DNA of 64,000 bases from Bathymodiolus brooksi (Eukaryota; Mollusca; Bivalvia; Mytilida; Modiolidae), in assembly GCA_963680875.1 (NCBI GenBank), contig OY804578.1:103755689-103819688 (forward strand). Reading direction: 5' to 3'. Shown here in pieces: positions 10,901 to 19,381 of this stretch. A program made the translations under genes and the position numbers. The notes under the pieces are model-generated. The model saw only the letters and a list, made by a program, of their open reading frames with translations. It had not been told where the DNA came from and did not search any database. Position 1 is the first letter of the stretch. Each line of letters opens with the position of its first letter.

Positions 10901-13813
10901 CGGAAGAGATCATGATCATGAGTGGTATAAACAGATGAAGAGCAGTCAAAATATACAGAGATTAGGCCACACCAAATTTACTTCTTGTTCTTCGGATTTT
11001 GTGCTAAAAACGTTGGAGCAAGCAAGTGATTTAAAAATGTTAATTTCTTTTCCTTTTTTTGCTTGTTTATCATTTTTGATGAGCGAAACGTAAAATATTA
11101 TGCGGAAAATATATTTCTTATATTTTTCATGTATTTTCAGAAGCGCGAGACCATATTTTAATTTTAAATATTTTATTCTTCAATAAATTAAGGCAAATAA
11201 TTCCTGAAATAAGAAGTGCAAGGTGGGATTTACTTATTTTTATTTTCATTCTGAAAACGATAGGTGCATTCACACCGGTTCACTCAGCAGAGTACCTAAT
11301 ATTGCGTAATGAGTTTAGGTCCACACAGGAAGTCGCCAGGCAGAATATACAAGTGTCATTTTACATCCGGTCGACGGGACTCTGACCGAATACTTGAATA
11401 CATGTGTCACAATCTTTGGCAATAATCAGAAACGCAATACACATTTTGTGACCCATTAACGCTACCCGTGACTATGGGACCCCGTTTTCAAAACTGCTGG
11501 ATCCACGCCTGATGCAGCAATGATTCTGGGACTATTTTCACAAAAAAATCTTAAGATTAACATTGATCGTAAGTTATATTGAATTCTTCATTTTTATCTT
11601 GATTTTTTTTGTGCCTCATCAGAATGATATAGCAACAACCAAAATTATGAAGTAAAGCAGGGTGAACAGGGCAGGGTAGAAAATTCTTCTTGCAAACCCC
11701 AAAAAGCAAACTAGACAAAAACCATTCGTATGCAATTTTTACTTATAAAACAACAACCATATTTTTTATGACTATTCTGAGATTAATCAGAAGGGTCCGC
11801 CAGTTCGAAAGACGTGATTAAAATAAACAAAAAATGTTTTCTTTACGCAGAGACATATTATATGTTACGCTTTGTTCAAATCAGAAACAACCGTTATGAA
11901 AACAGATTAATCTTTTTATTGTTGGGGAATAAGAATATTGTATTTCCATAAACAAATTATTATATTACGTAAGAGATGTACCCTGAAGTTTTGTATAATA
12001 AACTTTAAAAGTATTTATAATACTCGTCGTCTGTAATTGTCAAATGAAAACCATTACAAATTATATGTTTACATAATCCTCTCAATTTTATGGCTTCCTA
12101 CCCTGTAACTTTCTGTGCTTTTAGCTAAGAAGCAGAGCTTATATGTAGCTTTATTGTAGTGCATGAATGATCGATTACAAAGTGCAATCTTATAAATAAT
12201 ACCATTAAAACAATTTTGCCCCACAGTATAGGCCTATTTTTATTTTTTTACGAATTCATGGCATTATTCCGATATCCGTTCTTTTTTTTTCACATAGTTT
12301 CGTAGTTCTTCAATTTTCGAAAAAATCTTTTGTAAATGTGTCTCATTAAAGACGGATCGTTTGTTTTGCCATAAGTATATAGAAACAAAACGTAAATCTG
12401 CAAAAAGTGATTGTGTAATAAATTCATATATTTAGAATAATAAGAAAAATAAAAAGAATTATGCCTGACAAGCCATATTGACACTGAATGAGGACCCTGG
12501 TTTGTCACGCTTGTTTTGGGGCATGGTGGTATTTAGACATCACGTGATAATTGGTATCGAGATGCTATCAAAATGGCAACATCCATCTATCGTTGACCGA
12601 ATTTTAAAATCGATTTCATTCCCTTATCCAACATAATAAAACGCTAATATACATATAAACATTCATATTCATACATCAGGAAAAACATAAAAAAAATATT
12701 TTTTTTGCAAAGTTTCCCTTTAAAGACGAAATCCATACAAGCTGTGTATACATACAAACAAGTATTTGACACCATCAAATTTGATAAAAATGCATCAGTT
12801 GTTAAAACAGAGTACAAGTATGTGTGCATCATATTACTATTAGATTTTACTTTTTATGTACCTTCCCCTTTCTCAGAAATTGTATCTTGTTCTGATGTCT
12901 TGTCAGATCCATCCTCTGCAACTCGTGGGTCGTCTTCTTTATATCCTTGTAATCTTCTCTTCTTCAAGGGCAGGGATGATTCTGACGACTCAGGCTTCTG
13001 TTTCAGGACTACCTGACTCAACAAATTATCTACTACAGACTGACTAAGCTCACCACTCTCTGTGCTGGCAAGAGTTACGAGCTTTGATGCAATGGACTTA
13101 GCGACAACATCTTGAGACTCAGCATTGTCAGCTTTTACTTGAAATGGCAATTTTCCTGCTAATATTTTGTGTAGGTCTGTACTTGACAAATTGTATAGTC
13201 CCAGACCTGGTTTATTGTGATCAACTTGTATTAAACATGGTTTTGTAGCACCAGTTTGGTCGACTTGAACAAATGCTGGAGTTAGTATTGGAGGCTGTAA
13301 CTGATCAACTTTCATTAATTCTTGTTTTAGAATTTTCGGTGCTTCTACTTTTTTCTGCTCATGATTAGGGTTTCTAGGATTGATGGTTAGGGACAACACT
13401 TGTTCTGGCAATTTAGTGTGTTTTTTGCTGTTGACTGCTAAAGTTGGTGCATACACATTTGGAGTTTTCAATTTCTGTTTATTTGCTGGACTTACATTTT
13501 TGTCATTTGTGGATGGATTTTTCTTAGATGCTGATGGCGGTGAATTTTTGTTCCCACGAGTTCTGGTTTTCCCCTTTTTGTTGGCGTTAGTTGTTGCTGC
13601 CTTGGCATTGTTTTTTGTTGTCACGTTCGCATTTTTTGTCCCAATTGCACTTTCATCACCAGCTAGTGCAAAAAGTTCTTCTGAATTTGACGGTAGTACA
13701 ATCATGGAAGACAGACAAGACATCGCCTCAGCGGCGGCAATACGATCTGCGTGTTCCTTTTCATCGATTGATGTCGATTCATTTTGTTTCTTCGTTTTCC
13801 GTCTGGTTGTCAT
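466..13813 (-). CDS. Nuclear IkB-family ankyrin protein, Bcl-3/IkB-zeta-like (whole gene, 6 exons)
   Basis: Six exons on the minus strand join in frame: 13813-12862, 9179-9062, 5525-5417, 4341-4143, 2051-1963 and 744-466 (952, 118, 109, 199, 89 and 279 nt; 1746 nt, 581 residues plus TAA). Every intron begins GT and ends AG, and the phases match at each join. Residues 1-356 are Lys/Ser/Asn-rich and probably disordered, with KKRR at 284-287 as a nuclear-localisation signal. From residue 357 there are about six ankyrin repeats (cores [50 protein letters not shown] and a weak sixth). Entry into repeat 1 through DGDLPLHIAVV and the spacing match Bcl-3 and IkB-zeta. Proteins of this family bind p50/Relish-type NF-kB in the nucleus and modulate transcription; that role is inferred from the family. 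No classical N-terminal DSGxxS pair is present, which argues against a cytoplasmic IkB-alpha type. No polyadenylation signal is evident within the 465 bp downstream. Confidence 0.9.
704..1032. repeat. Tandem triplication of the exon 6 acceptor and first codons
   Basis: Three units start near 704, 840 and 967. Each holds the acceptor region and the first ~12 codons of exon 6 (minus strand). The true exon uses the copy at 744. The middle copy keeps an AG acceptor and reads [13 protein letters not shown] before a stop. The third copy reads TGTGGG, so its AG is lost. Between units is a short SINE-tail-like piece with AATCAATC. Confidence 0.85.
1033..1764. other. Intron stretch, nothing recognised
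   Basis: AT-rich part of the exon 5-6 intron of the IkB-like gene. Around 1575-1640 a short piece (GATGAAAGT...TTCCAGAAA) recurs near 24690 and 32395, probably a fragment of a dispersed repeat. No gene seen. Confidence 0.5.
1765..1948. repeat. Dispersed hairpin repeat (copy 1)
   Basis: Starts AGTCAAACCTGTGTTAAGAG and contains internal complements of GAGGTCACC, then a TTAATAGAGGTGATCACTTG end. Copies also lie at 5877-6058 and 6405-6525. The internal complementarity suggests a short terminal-inverted-repeat (MITE-like) family. Confidence 0.6.
1963..2051 (-). CDS. IkB-like gene exon 5 (ankyrin repeat 4)
   Basis: 89 nt between TTTTCAG and GTAAGA. It codes for [20 protein letters not shown] then AEKADINIQ, a clear ankyrin repeat too short to appear as a long open frame. 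It starts with the last two bases of a Gly codon and ends in phase 0, matching exons 4 and 6. Confidence 0.92.
2832..3048 (-). mobile_element. tRNA-derived SINE, family A
   Basis: On the minus strand: GGGGTCGTCGTGGTCATGAT head, an A/B-box-like region (GTGAGTTCGAAACCC), the central ACATTATGTGATGAAGTATG and GACTTGCGACAG blocks, GGTTTCCTCCACCAATAAAA, and a degraded tail. In the exon 4-5 intron of the IkB-like gene. Confidence 0.8.
3776..4069. repeat. Tandem duplication, 144-bp unit, two copies
   Basis: Units at 3776-3919 and 3920-4069 share GATGAGAAGTCCATTACAAG and ACAACAACATTATGT with roughly 90% identity. Intronic; no coding sense. Confidence 0.85.
4143..4341 (-). CDS. IkB-like gene exon 4 (ankyrin repeats 2 and 3)
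   Basis: 199 nt from acceptor TTGCAG to donor G|GTAAGT. It codes for [20 protein letters not shown] followed by [20 protein letters not shown] and the stretch ending DINARNFDG, two consecutive ankyrin repeats. The NARNFDG end parallels the LEARNYDG step of Bcl-3. Confidence 0.93.
4437..4813 (-). mobile_element. tRNA-derived SINE, family B
   Basis: The minus strand begins with a tRNA-like head: A-box-like TGGTGTAATGGTTTGCGTGC and B-box GGTTCGAGTCC. The body contains TCTGCGGATATACATGTCGC in complement form, and the end matches a ...TTGGCATTAAACAGCAATCAC tail. A near copy lies at 44455-44798. Intron 3 of the IkB-like gene. Confidence 0.8.
4896..4921. repeat. (AT)n microsatellite
   Basis: Thirteen AT units. 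Confidence 0.95.
5260..5452. repeat. 48-bp tandem repeat over the exon 3 donor of the IkB-like gene
   Basis: Four imperfect 48-bp units. The first in gene order is the coding end of exon 3. Each following intronic unit repeats the CAG|GT donor context (CTACAG or CAACAG before GT). The unit length is 16 codons. Confidence 0.85.
5417..5525 (-). CDS. IkB-like gene exon 3 (ankyrin repeat 1)
   Basis: 109 nt from acceptor TTACAG to donor CAG|GTAAAT. It codes for [20 protein letters not shown], then a loop ending VDKYNKAQQ, which leads directly into TPLHIAV of exon 4. The loop matches the Bcl-3 insertion between repeats 1 and 2. The 3' end of this exon lies inside a 48-bp tandem repeat, so several copies of its splice donor follow in the intron. 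Confidence 0.9.
5640..5697 (+). mobile_element. SINE tail with (AATC)n
   Basis: GATATAGCTGAAATACTGCT then AAAGTTGGCGTCAAACACC and AATCAATCAATC. A 5'-truncated family A-type tail. Confidence 0.7.
5877..6058. repeat. Dispersed hairpin repeat (copy 2)
   Basis: ACAGTCAAGCCTGTCTTATG at the left and GCAGGTTTTACTGTA at the right form terminal inverted repeats. The inside has complementary TGGTCACATAAGACAGG blocks. Same family as 1765-1948. Confidence 0.65.
6405..6525. repeat. Dispersed hairpin repeat (copy 3)
   Basis: CAAACCTGTATTAAGAGGTC pairs with GACCTCTTAATACAGG within 70 bp, followed by ACTGCTTAATAGAGGTGG. Same family as 1765-1948. Confidence 0.65.
6612..6884 (+). mobile_element. tRNA-derived SINE, family A (near full length)
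   Basis: GGGTCGTCATGGTTGTGATC head, GTGAGTTCAAACCCC B-box-like, GGTGTACTCGATACAACATT, GTGATAAAGTTTGTCAGTGA, GGTTTTCTCCGGTTTCCGCC, and the AACTGAAATATTGTTGAAAG tail ending TTAAACACCATAA. Confidence 0.85.
6973..7380 (-). mobile_element. Helitron-like non-autonomous element (single unit)
   Basis: On the minus strand the element ends with hairpin GGCTCTTGAGAGCC, then TCTAG followed by T, and begins near TTAGTTCACCTGGTCACAGG. Its body is the same ~300-bp unit repeated in tandem at 19465-21240. The hairpin plus CTAG is Helitron-like; no Rep/helicase is present. Confidence 0.55.
8056..8692. repeat. 57-bp minisatellite, about 11 copies
   Basis: Units of 57 bp containing AAGTACAGTGATTCAGCTAG and CACGGGTCTGG are repeated head to tail with few differences (for example CTACAAG/CTATAAG and CACGGG/CATGGG). 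It lies in the intron between exons 3 and 2 of the IkB-like gene. No reading frame runs through it. Confidence 0.95.
9062..9179 (-). CDS. IkB-like gene exon 2 (linker into ankyrin domain)
   Basis: 118 nt between acceptor CTAG and donor GTAAGT. It codes for a Gly/Pro-rich start ([11 protein letters not shown]), a short helical stretch ([13 protein letters not shown]) and acidic DEDGD, ending in the first two bases of the Leu codon completed by exon 3. The acidic DGD just before PLHIAV is typical of Bcl-3-type proteins. Confidence 0.88.
9887..12724. mobile_element. Candidate 2.8-kb DNA element with ~19-bp terminal inverted repeats
   Basis: CTTTAAAGGGAAACTTYGC occurs at the left end and its complement at the right end, both in intron 1 of the IkB-like gene. 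The interior is AT-rich with no recognisable transposase and no clear target duplication. It may be a decayed or non-autonomous transposon. Confidence 0.45.
12862..13813 (-). CDS. IkB-like gene exon 1 (N-terminal disordered region)
   Basis: Codes for residues 1-317 plus one base. The start is the first ATG of the frame, followed by [10 protein letters not shown]. The region is rich in K, N, S and T. Residues 204-270 are more hydrophobic and may form helices, and KKRR lies at 284-287. ESGELS at residues 252-257 resembles a (D/E)SGxxS phosphodegron. The exon ends GAAG before GTACAT; reading past this donor meets a stop after one more codon, which supports splicing here. I recognise no domain, as expected for the poorly conserved N-termini of nuclear IkBs. 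Confidence 0.9.
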
Positions 13814-13992
13814 TATTTGTATATTTTCTGGGTTAAAAATCGATGTAAATGTAAGAATACTTATTCATATCGCTGAAATACACATATCTCGATATTTCTG
13901 AAAATGAAAGGAATCTGGTTTTCCAGAAATTATATCAGAGCTGGTTTGACTACATAATCTAGTTGACCTCCATGGAAAAAATAAAGCATCTT
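13814..13992 (-). other. 5' leader region of the IkB-like gene
   Basis: Lies between the ATG and the kappaB/TATA cluster. No other gene is seen in it. A leader of roughly 200 nt is likely if a TATA box near 14044-14050 is used. Confidence 0.4.
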
Positions 13993-14104
13993 GGGAAAAT
14001 CCCTACAACATGTGACCATATTGACCAATCGGAAGTACAAGATTTTATAATACGGGACTTTCCCTTTAGTCGTCGGGCAGTGTTTCGTGTGATGTCTATA
14101 AATA
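13993..14104 (-). promoter_or_regulatory. Candidate IkB-like promoter with two kappaB sites and TATA-like boxes
   Basis: Between 180 and 290 bp upstream of the ATG at 13813 are GGGACTTTCC (14054-14063), identical to the classical kappaB decamer, and GGGAAAATCCC (13993-14003), a looser kappaB-like palindrome. A TATAAAA on the minus strand lies at 14044-14050, and a palindromic TATAAATA/TATTTATA at 14097-14104. NF-kB control of IkB-family genes is well established; use of these sites here is inferred. The transcription start cannot be fixed from sequence. Confidence 0.55.
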
Positions 14105-14169
14105 GACTTTCTCCATGTTATTTCTCATTTGATCAAAATAGCACACCGTCTCATACTATTTATATTTGA

Positions 14170-15334
14170 ATATATTAAAAGAAATCAACATAAATTATTT
14201 CGAGCTTGCAAAAACTTCAATGGTGTAATTCTTAATATTTTAATCATGTGATAGGTTGTCCGATAAAAAACCGGAGTGTTTCTATTAATAGAAATAGGTG
14301 ATTATTGTTCTAAAGTCAATTTCTTGTTATATTATTAAAGTCAATTTCCGAAAAGTATTTCTGTTATATAAATATCTCCAGGAAATAATAACTTGACAAT
14401 ATGAAAATAACAAAGCAACGGTATTAAATTAAATATAGTATCGTCAGTTACCCTAAATTCGTTAATACAGTAAATTCGTATAAAAAGTTGCTAAATAGCT
14501 GGAAATTATATTTCCGCGTTTCAAGGAATAATGTTTAGTCCAATCTTTTGTTTTGTCGCTTTGATAATTTGATAATTTGACGACATTTTCACTTGTATTT
14601 AACACAACTCCGTCATAATCAACTTTTGTTTAAACTATTGCATTTTTAAACGTTAGACTTTTTAATTATTTGTCTTCAAGAATTCAAGAACCGTCTTTTG
14701 AGTTTGAAGTAGACTTATTTGATGAAGGTTAGTCAAAATGGCTTCGTGCGTGATAAATAAGATATCTACAATATTGTATCAAAATTGTGGAGGAATGAAT
14801 ACAAGCCGTTTTTTAGATGAACACTGTATATTTTCGTATATCTCATCATAGGGAGTGTCTCTGTTTCATTTGCAAAACTAGATTTCTTATTTTGACTCTT
14901 TAAATTTTCTCTAACCTTTCTATGCTGTAGGCGTGGTATTTTCTTTTTATTGCTAACAAACAAAAACATAATAAGTTAAAGAAATGATGAAAATTCTATA
15001 TAATCAACTGGTCATGATTTGGATCAATCTATTATTGGATGTGACCAATCTAATTAAAATTAAAAAAATTAAGAATTTTTTATCTATCCAACCCAAGGAC
15101 GTAAAATAACTTGTCCAACAGAACACATACATTATGGACAAATGTAACTGAATCTCCCATTTAGATACCAAATGACATAACCAAATTTGTATGGAATGTT
15201 ACCTGTATTTGTCCCACAAAAGATTCAACGCTAGAACCCTACAGTTGATCAAATTAACAGCTTTCTATTCAATATATAGCCAAAATTAACTAAATTTCAT
15301 TTTGGTGCGTAACGTCGCGAGCTTTGACGTCATA
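14170..15334. other. Intergenic stretch, nothing recognised
   Basis: AT-rich DNA upstream of the IkB-like promoter. I see no exon, RNA gene or repeat that I can name. Confidence 0.5.
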
Positions 15335-15490
15335 TTATCCCCGCTTTGAAAATTATAACAACATTTGATTGGTTAATTGGCTAGTTACACCTGGTAATAT
15401 GGCCTAGCAACACCCGGGAATATGTTTTTTTAATGACCGGAGTTTTAGCCAATTAAAAGTCGTTATAATTTTCAAGCCGGGGATAAAACA
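15335..15490. repeat. Short inverted-repeat element, ~40-bp arms
   Basis: ATCCCCGCTTTGAAAATTAT near the left end is the complement of ATAATTTTCAAGCCGGGGAT at the right end, with AAC/GTTAT and CCAATCAAA-like continuation. Probable MITE of about 155 bp. Confidence 0.65.
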
Positions 15491-15614
15491 ATATATATAA
15501 CTTAGTTGGATAAAATTTTGAACGTCGTAGAAAAAAAATGAAGTTGTGGGGTACGTGAATTTTGTGAATTCGAATGCATGATGGAATGTTTGCATTCAGA
15601 CCTCACTTTCTGTA

Positions 15615-15632
15615 CCCCCCCCCCCCCCCCCC
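15615..15632. repeat. Poly-C run of 18
   Basis: Uninterrupted C homopolymer; its length is likely unreliable in sequencing. Confidence 0.95.
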
Positions 15633-15896
15633 AGATTTATCATGGCGACTAGTTTTGTTGGCAGAAGAAAACGGACTGGATGTTCGATCACCTTACCCAC
15701 CGTCGGAACCTCTCTTCTGTCTTTTTTATTTTTTTATTTTACTACAAGTTTTATACAAATGCAGGTAAAGTGACTATACTAATAGTTTTTTTGTGGTGAC
15801 AGATTATTTCATAATGCACCCAAGACTTCACAATTTGCCTACAGCTGTCAATTTGTTTTTAACAATACCAATTTCAACTCGTGACCAATTATCATA

Positions 15897-15984
15897 GACA
15901 ATACAAGTACATTGTCGGAACACTCGCTGCGAAACAAGGCAGAAATGATTTTTTTATTTTCCGACAATGTACGTATATTGTATT
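15897..15984. repeat. Hairpin, ~25-bp arms
   Basis: GACAATACAAGTACATTGTC pairs with GACAATGTACGTATATTGTA around a ~35-nt loop. Intergenic. Confidence 0.7.
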
Positions 15985-17424
15985 TACCCTGCAATGTCAA
16001 ACAGCTCAAAACAGCTGCCAAATTGTCTAAGTAGAACAGAAACAAACGCCGTTTTAATTAATTTTGATTGTGTCCTCTATGACGTCCGCACTTATACTGT
16101 TACCGTTTCCTATCGTTGCTCAACACGAATCAGGTACAAGAAGAAAAAAACTAACATTATTAAGAAAAAACTGGTAGAACGTGCTAAAGTAGGTCACGGG
16201 TCACTGTAATCGGGCGGCTGTATCGAGAAACAGATACGGTGTTGAAAAAACTGTTTTTTGATACTCATAAAATATTGATAAATGCAATACAATTTCATGT
16301 TTGTCTTCAAGAAATATGATAGACAAAACCATGTGTGAAGTTTTATGACGAAATATCTCCGATTTCTATGTAAATTTACGAGTTGACGTGGGGAAACACC
16401 CACAGGGAATTTTATCGATGTATTTTTTATTTTGGACAAGAATAATGAGCGTCCTGATTGGATGACTGATTTAAAACACAATGACTCCGCATGGTAAAAA
16501 GATGCATGTAAAAGAAATCTATTATATTTATTCATTTGTTTGATTCTGGAATATTGTTGATCATTGATTTAAACAAGAAAAAAGGGGAAAAGTGGGTGGG
16601 TGTGAATTTTACAGTTAAATGAATGTTGTGTTTCGACAGTTTAAAGAGAAAAATAAAAATTTGTTGCGACTAAAGCTTAAATCAGCGTTAAAAATTGAAC
16701 AAATATCAGTGGTTTTGTAAATGAGATTTATTTTAAATAGGAAATCTGAATTTATCATTTATTAATTTATTATTAATGATACAGTTTTATATCCCTTGGG
16801 AGGGGGAGGGGGGCTATGAGGAAAATTTGAAATAAAAACACAGGACCGGACTTTAATTTTTTTTTAAAGTTAATAATATGAATTATTGTACCTCAGAATA
16901 TGAACATCACTACACAATTTTTTACATTAAAATTGTTGTTTTTCTCCTTTTCCAGTTGTTTTTAAGACTTTGGCGGATTTTTCATTCCGCGACCGGATTG
17001 GATAAAAGTTTTATATTTATTCGGAACACTCGGACTTCATCGTCTATTAACGAAAACTCTAAAAAAAATTAAAAATTTCAAAAAAATTCAAAATTTTCAT
17101 AGCATTTCAAAATTTTCATAAGATTTCAAAATTTTCAAAATTCTAAAATTATTATTTACTTTTTTTTAAAGTTCAAAATTTCAAAAACTTTCATAATTTT
17201 CATAAGACTTGTAGTCACCATGTATATTAATATTGAAGTCTACTTTCTCAAAAGAATCAAACTCTTATGAATGACAAAGGAAATAGCATAAAAATGTCCA
17301 TGAGAAAATGTCCATTCAGATCTATAATGCAAAATACTGGCAAAAGATGCGTGATTTTATTGGTCTTTAACATTTTGAGGTGATCATTCAACTATGAGTC
17401 TAATGATTTTCGGTATAGTAAAAT

Positions 17425-17506
17425 ACTTATAGACTGTGTATTCGGGAATAGCAAGTTTGTCGTCCCCCCGGGGACAACAAACTAGCTATTCCGTCATACC
17501 CAGTAA
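17425..17506. repeat. Hairpin element, ~38-bp arms
   Basis: GGAATAGCAAGTTTGTCGTC pairs with GACAACAAACTAGCTATTCC across CCCCCCGGG, and the outer parts (ATACTTAT/ATAAGTAT) also pair. Probable small MITE. Confidence 0.75.
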
Positions 17507-17693
17507 ATAAGTATATAATATTGACATCCACACTTGTCGTTTGGACAGCACATTTCTGTGTCCACACTTGTACTATATATAACAAAACATTATCCAGTCA
17601 ATGCAATTTTACTGCTCAAATAGAATAAGTGCATGATAAATTATAGTTCTGTGGTTGTGTCTTGTCGGTATTTGTTCCTTTCTTTATATGAGG

Positions 17694-17910
17694 GGCCGTC
17701 GTGGTCGTGGTGGTGCAACTACCTATGCAATCAGTGTCTATCACCACTGATGTTGTGAGTTCGAATCTCGATCAGGGCGAGGTGTACAACATTATGTGAT
17801 AAAGTTTGTCAGTGACTTGCGACAGGACAGGTCGGTGGTTTTCTCGGGGTCCTCCGGTTTCCTCTACCAATAAAACTAACCGCCACGATATAACTGAAAT
17901 ATTACCAAAC
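17694..17910 (+). mobile_element. tRNA-derived SINE, family A
   Basis: GGCCGTCGTGGTCGTGGTGG head, GTGAGTTCGAATCTC, TTATGTGATAAAGTTTGTCA, CCTCCGGTTTCCTCTACC, and CACGATATAACTGAAATATT tail, 3' end truncated. Confidence 0.85.
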
Positions 17911-18099
17911 CAGTCCCTTTCTTTATGATATTAGATATTTAGATGACAGTTATACTGTTTGCAAGATATTTTACCCTTATTCTATTACTTCTCTGATTTC
18001 TTGTTATATCCGTGAGGTGAAGGTACAGATGAGTGAGAAGTTACAAGCAGAACTTAACCCAAAACTACCACTTTGAGGTAAGAATATCCGAGGATTCCA

Positions 18100-18540
18100 A
18101 AGTTCATGTTGCTACAATTGGTGGTTATATTGTTGACCTTTACTATTTGGGATTTGTCAGAGGAGTTGTTCGTGTTGTTGCAGTTGTTTGATTTAATTAA
18201 CCGTTACTGTTTGAGGTTTGCCAGAGGTGTTCATTGTATTACGGCTGATTATATTGTTGACAGTTACTATTTTATGTTTGCAAGAGGAGCGGCTAGTGCT
18301 GTTACCGTTGTCAGATATTAATATTATCATTTGAGGGCCATTTGAGGTTTGCTAGAGTAGTGGTTCGTGTTGTTGTGGTTGGTTAAATTGTTGACCGTTT
18401 CTGCTCGATGTTTGTCAGTGTAGTAATTCGTGTTGCTGTGGTTGATTGCATTTTTGATGTTGCTGTTTGAGGATCATTTGAGGTTTACCAGTTTAGTGGT
18501 TAGTATTGTTGTGGTAAGCTATATTTTGACTTTACTAGTT
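18100..18540. repeat. Diverged tandem repeat, ~75-80-bp unit
   Basis: Five or six imperfect copies built around TTGTTGACCGTTACTATTTG, AGGTTTGCCAGAG and TGGTTCGTGTTGTTGTGGTT. Open on one frame over parts, but the low-complexity Val/Leu/Phe translation looks non-coding. Confidence 0.6.
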
Positions 18541-18658
18541 GGGGGCTACAAAGCGCCTACTTATTTTCGAAATCTACAAAGGAAGTCTCATAGCGTGCAG
18601 AGTGTGTGGCACTCTCCAAACACATTATCCACTACCGTCCACGGTCAGGTTTTCTGCT

Positions 18659-18985
18659 TTATAACCTAATAAGTTAATAACCCCTCATCTAGAGGGATCC
18701 CCTAATACGCCCCCGGGACACGCTGAGCAGCTCTGTGGAATTGGCCCCTGGGAAGCTTCACTAGTACCCAATGTGATTACATGTAAAGTATTTCATCAAC
18801 ATCTATGTCAAGTAAGGCCCGTTTGTAAAACGTATCTCAAATGTCAAGAAAGTCAATACGAATACTAGGTAAAGGTTCCAAGTGCTCAAATTCACAGAGC
18901 TGCTCAGTGCGTCCCTGGCGGCGGATAGGGGTGTCCTCTCGTTGGAAGGGGGTGGGGGTTATCAGGTTATGATGTGGAAACTTGT
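18659..18985. repeat. Foldback element with ~95-bp arms
   Basis: The left arm (ATAACCTAATAA ... GAGCAGCTCTGTGGAATT) is the imperfect complement of the right arm (AATTCACAGAGCTGCTC ... GGGGTTATCAGGTTAT). It is GC-rich compared with its surroundings. The left arm happens to hold XbaI, BamHI, SmaI, HindIII and SpeI sites. Confidence 0.75.
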
Positions 18986-18995
18986 TCTCGTCCTG

Positions 18996-19058
18996 AATAT
19001 AGCTGAAATACTGCTCGTTGGGCGTTAAGTAAATTATCTATCAACCAATCAATCAATC
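18996..19058 (+). mobile_element. SINE tail fragment with (AATC)n
   Basis: AATATAGCTGAAATACTGCT then CGTTGGGCGTTAAGTAAATT and AATCAATCAATC. Confidence 0.6.
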
Positions 19059-19356
19059 ACTGGAATAAAATTTGTTTGAAGCAGTTGTTCTAATTTTTAA
19101 ACCAGTACAACTGGAGATCATTTATTTAACATGTACACGATGTATATTTGTCAAGATGTTTTTCGTTTTTAAAAAGCTAAAAATATCACTACACGTGACA
19201 TATCCACATCACAAATATTTAAACAAACCACCAATGTTTATCATTACCTATTAACATACGTGTAGTTATCTGTATGTCGATAGCTATATAGATACTAGTA
19301 TATACTGTTTACACGAGTTTTTAAGTCCAGCAAAATTTGTGGTTATATTTGAGAAA

Positions 19357-19381
19357 ATGTCACTGAAGACTTATACAAAAG
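19357..19381 (+). CDS. GST omega exon 1 (start codon exon)
   Basis: 25 nt: ATG then SLKTYTK and the first base of a Gly codon, followed by donor GTGAGT. The phase fits exon 2, giving KGSEFPPL, the usual omega-class KGS start. It is short, so it rests on donor quality, phase and family similarity. Confidence 0.82.

Noticed and set aside
13380..13901. Long plus-strand open frame of 173 codons
   Set aside because: It is the complement of exon 1 of the IkB-like gene, whose splice phases and family match support the minus strand.
18684..18765. Cloning-vector contamination suggested by clustered restriction sites
   Set aside because: The intervening bases do not follow a known polylinker order, and the segment is one arm of a natural inverted repeat embedded in host DNA.
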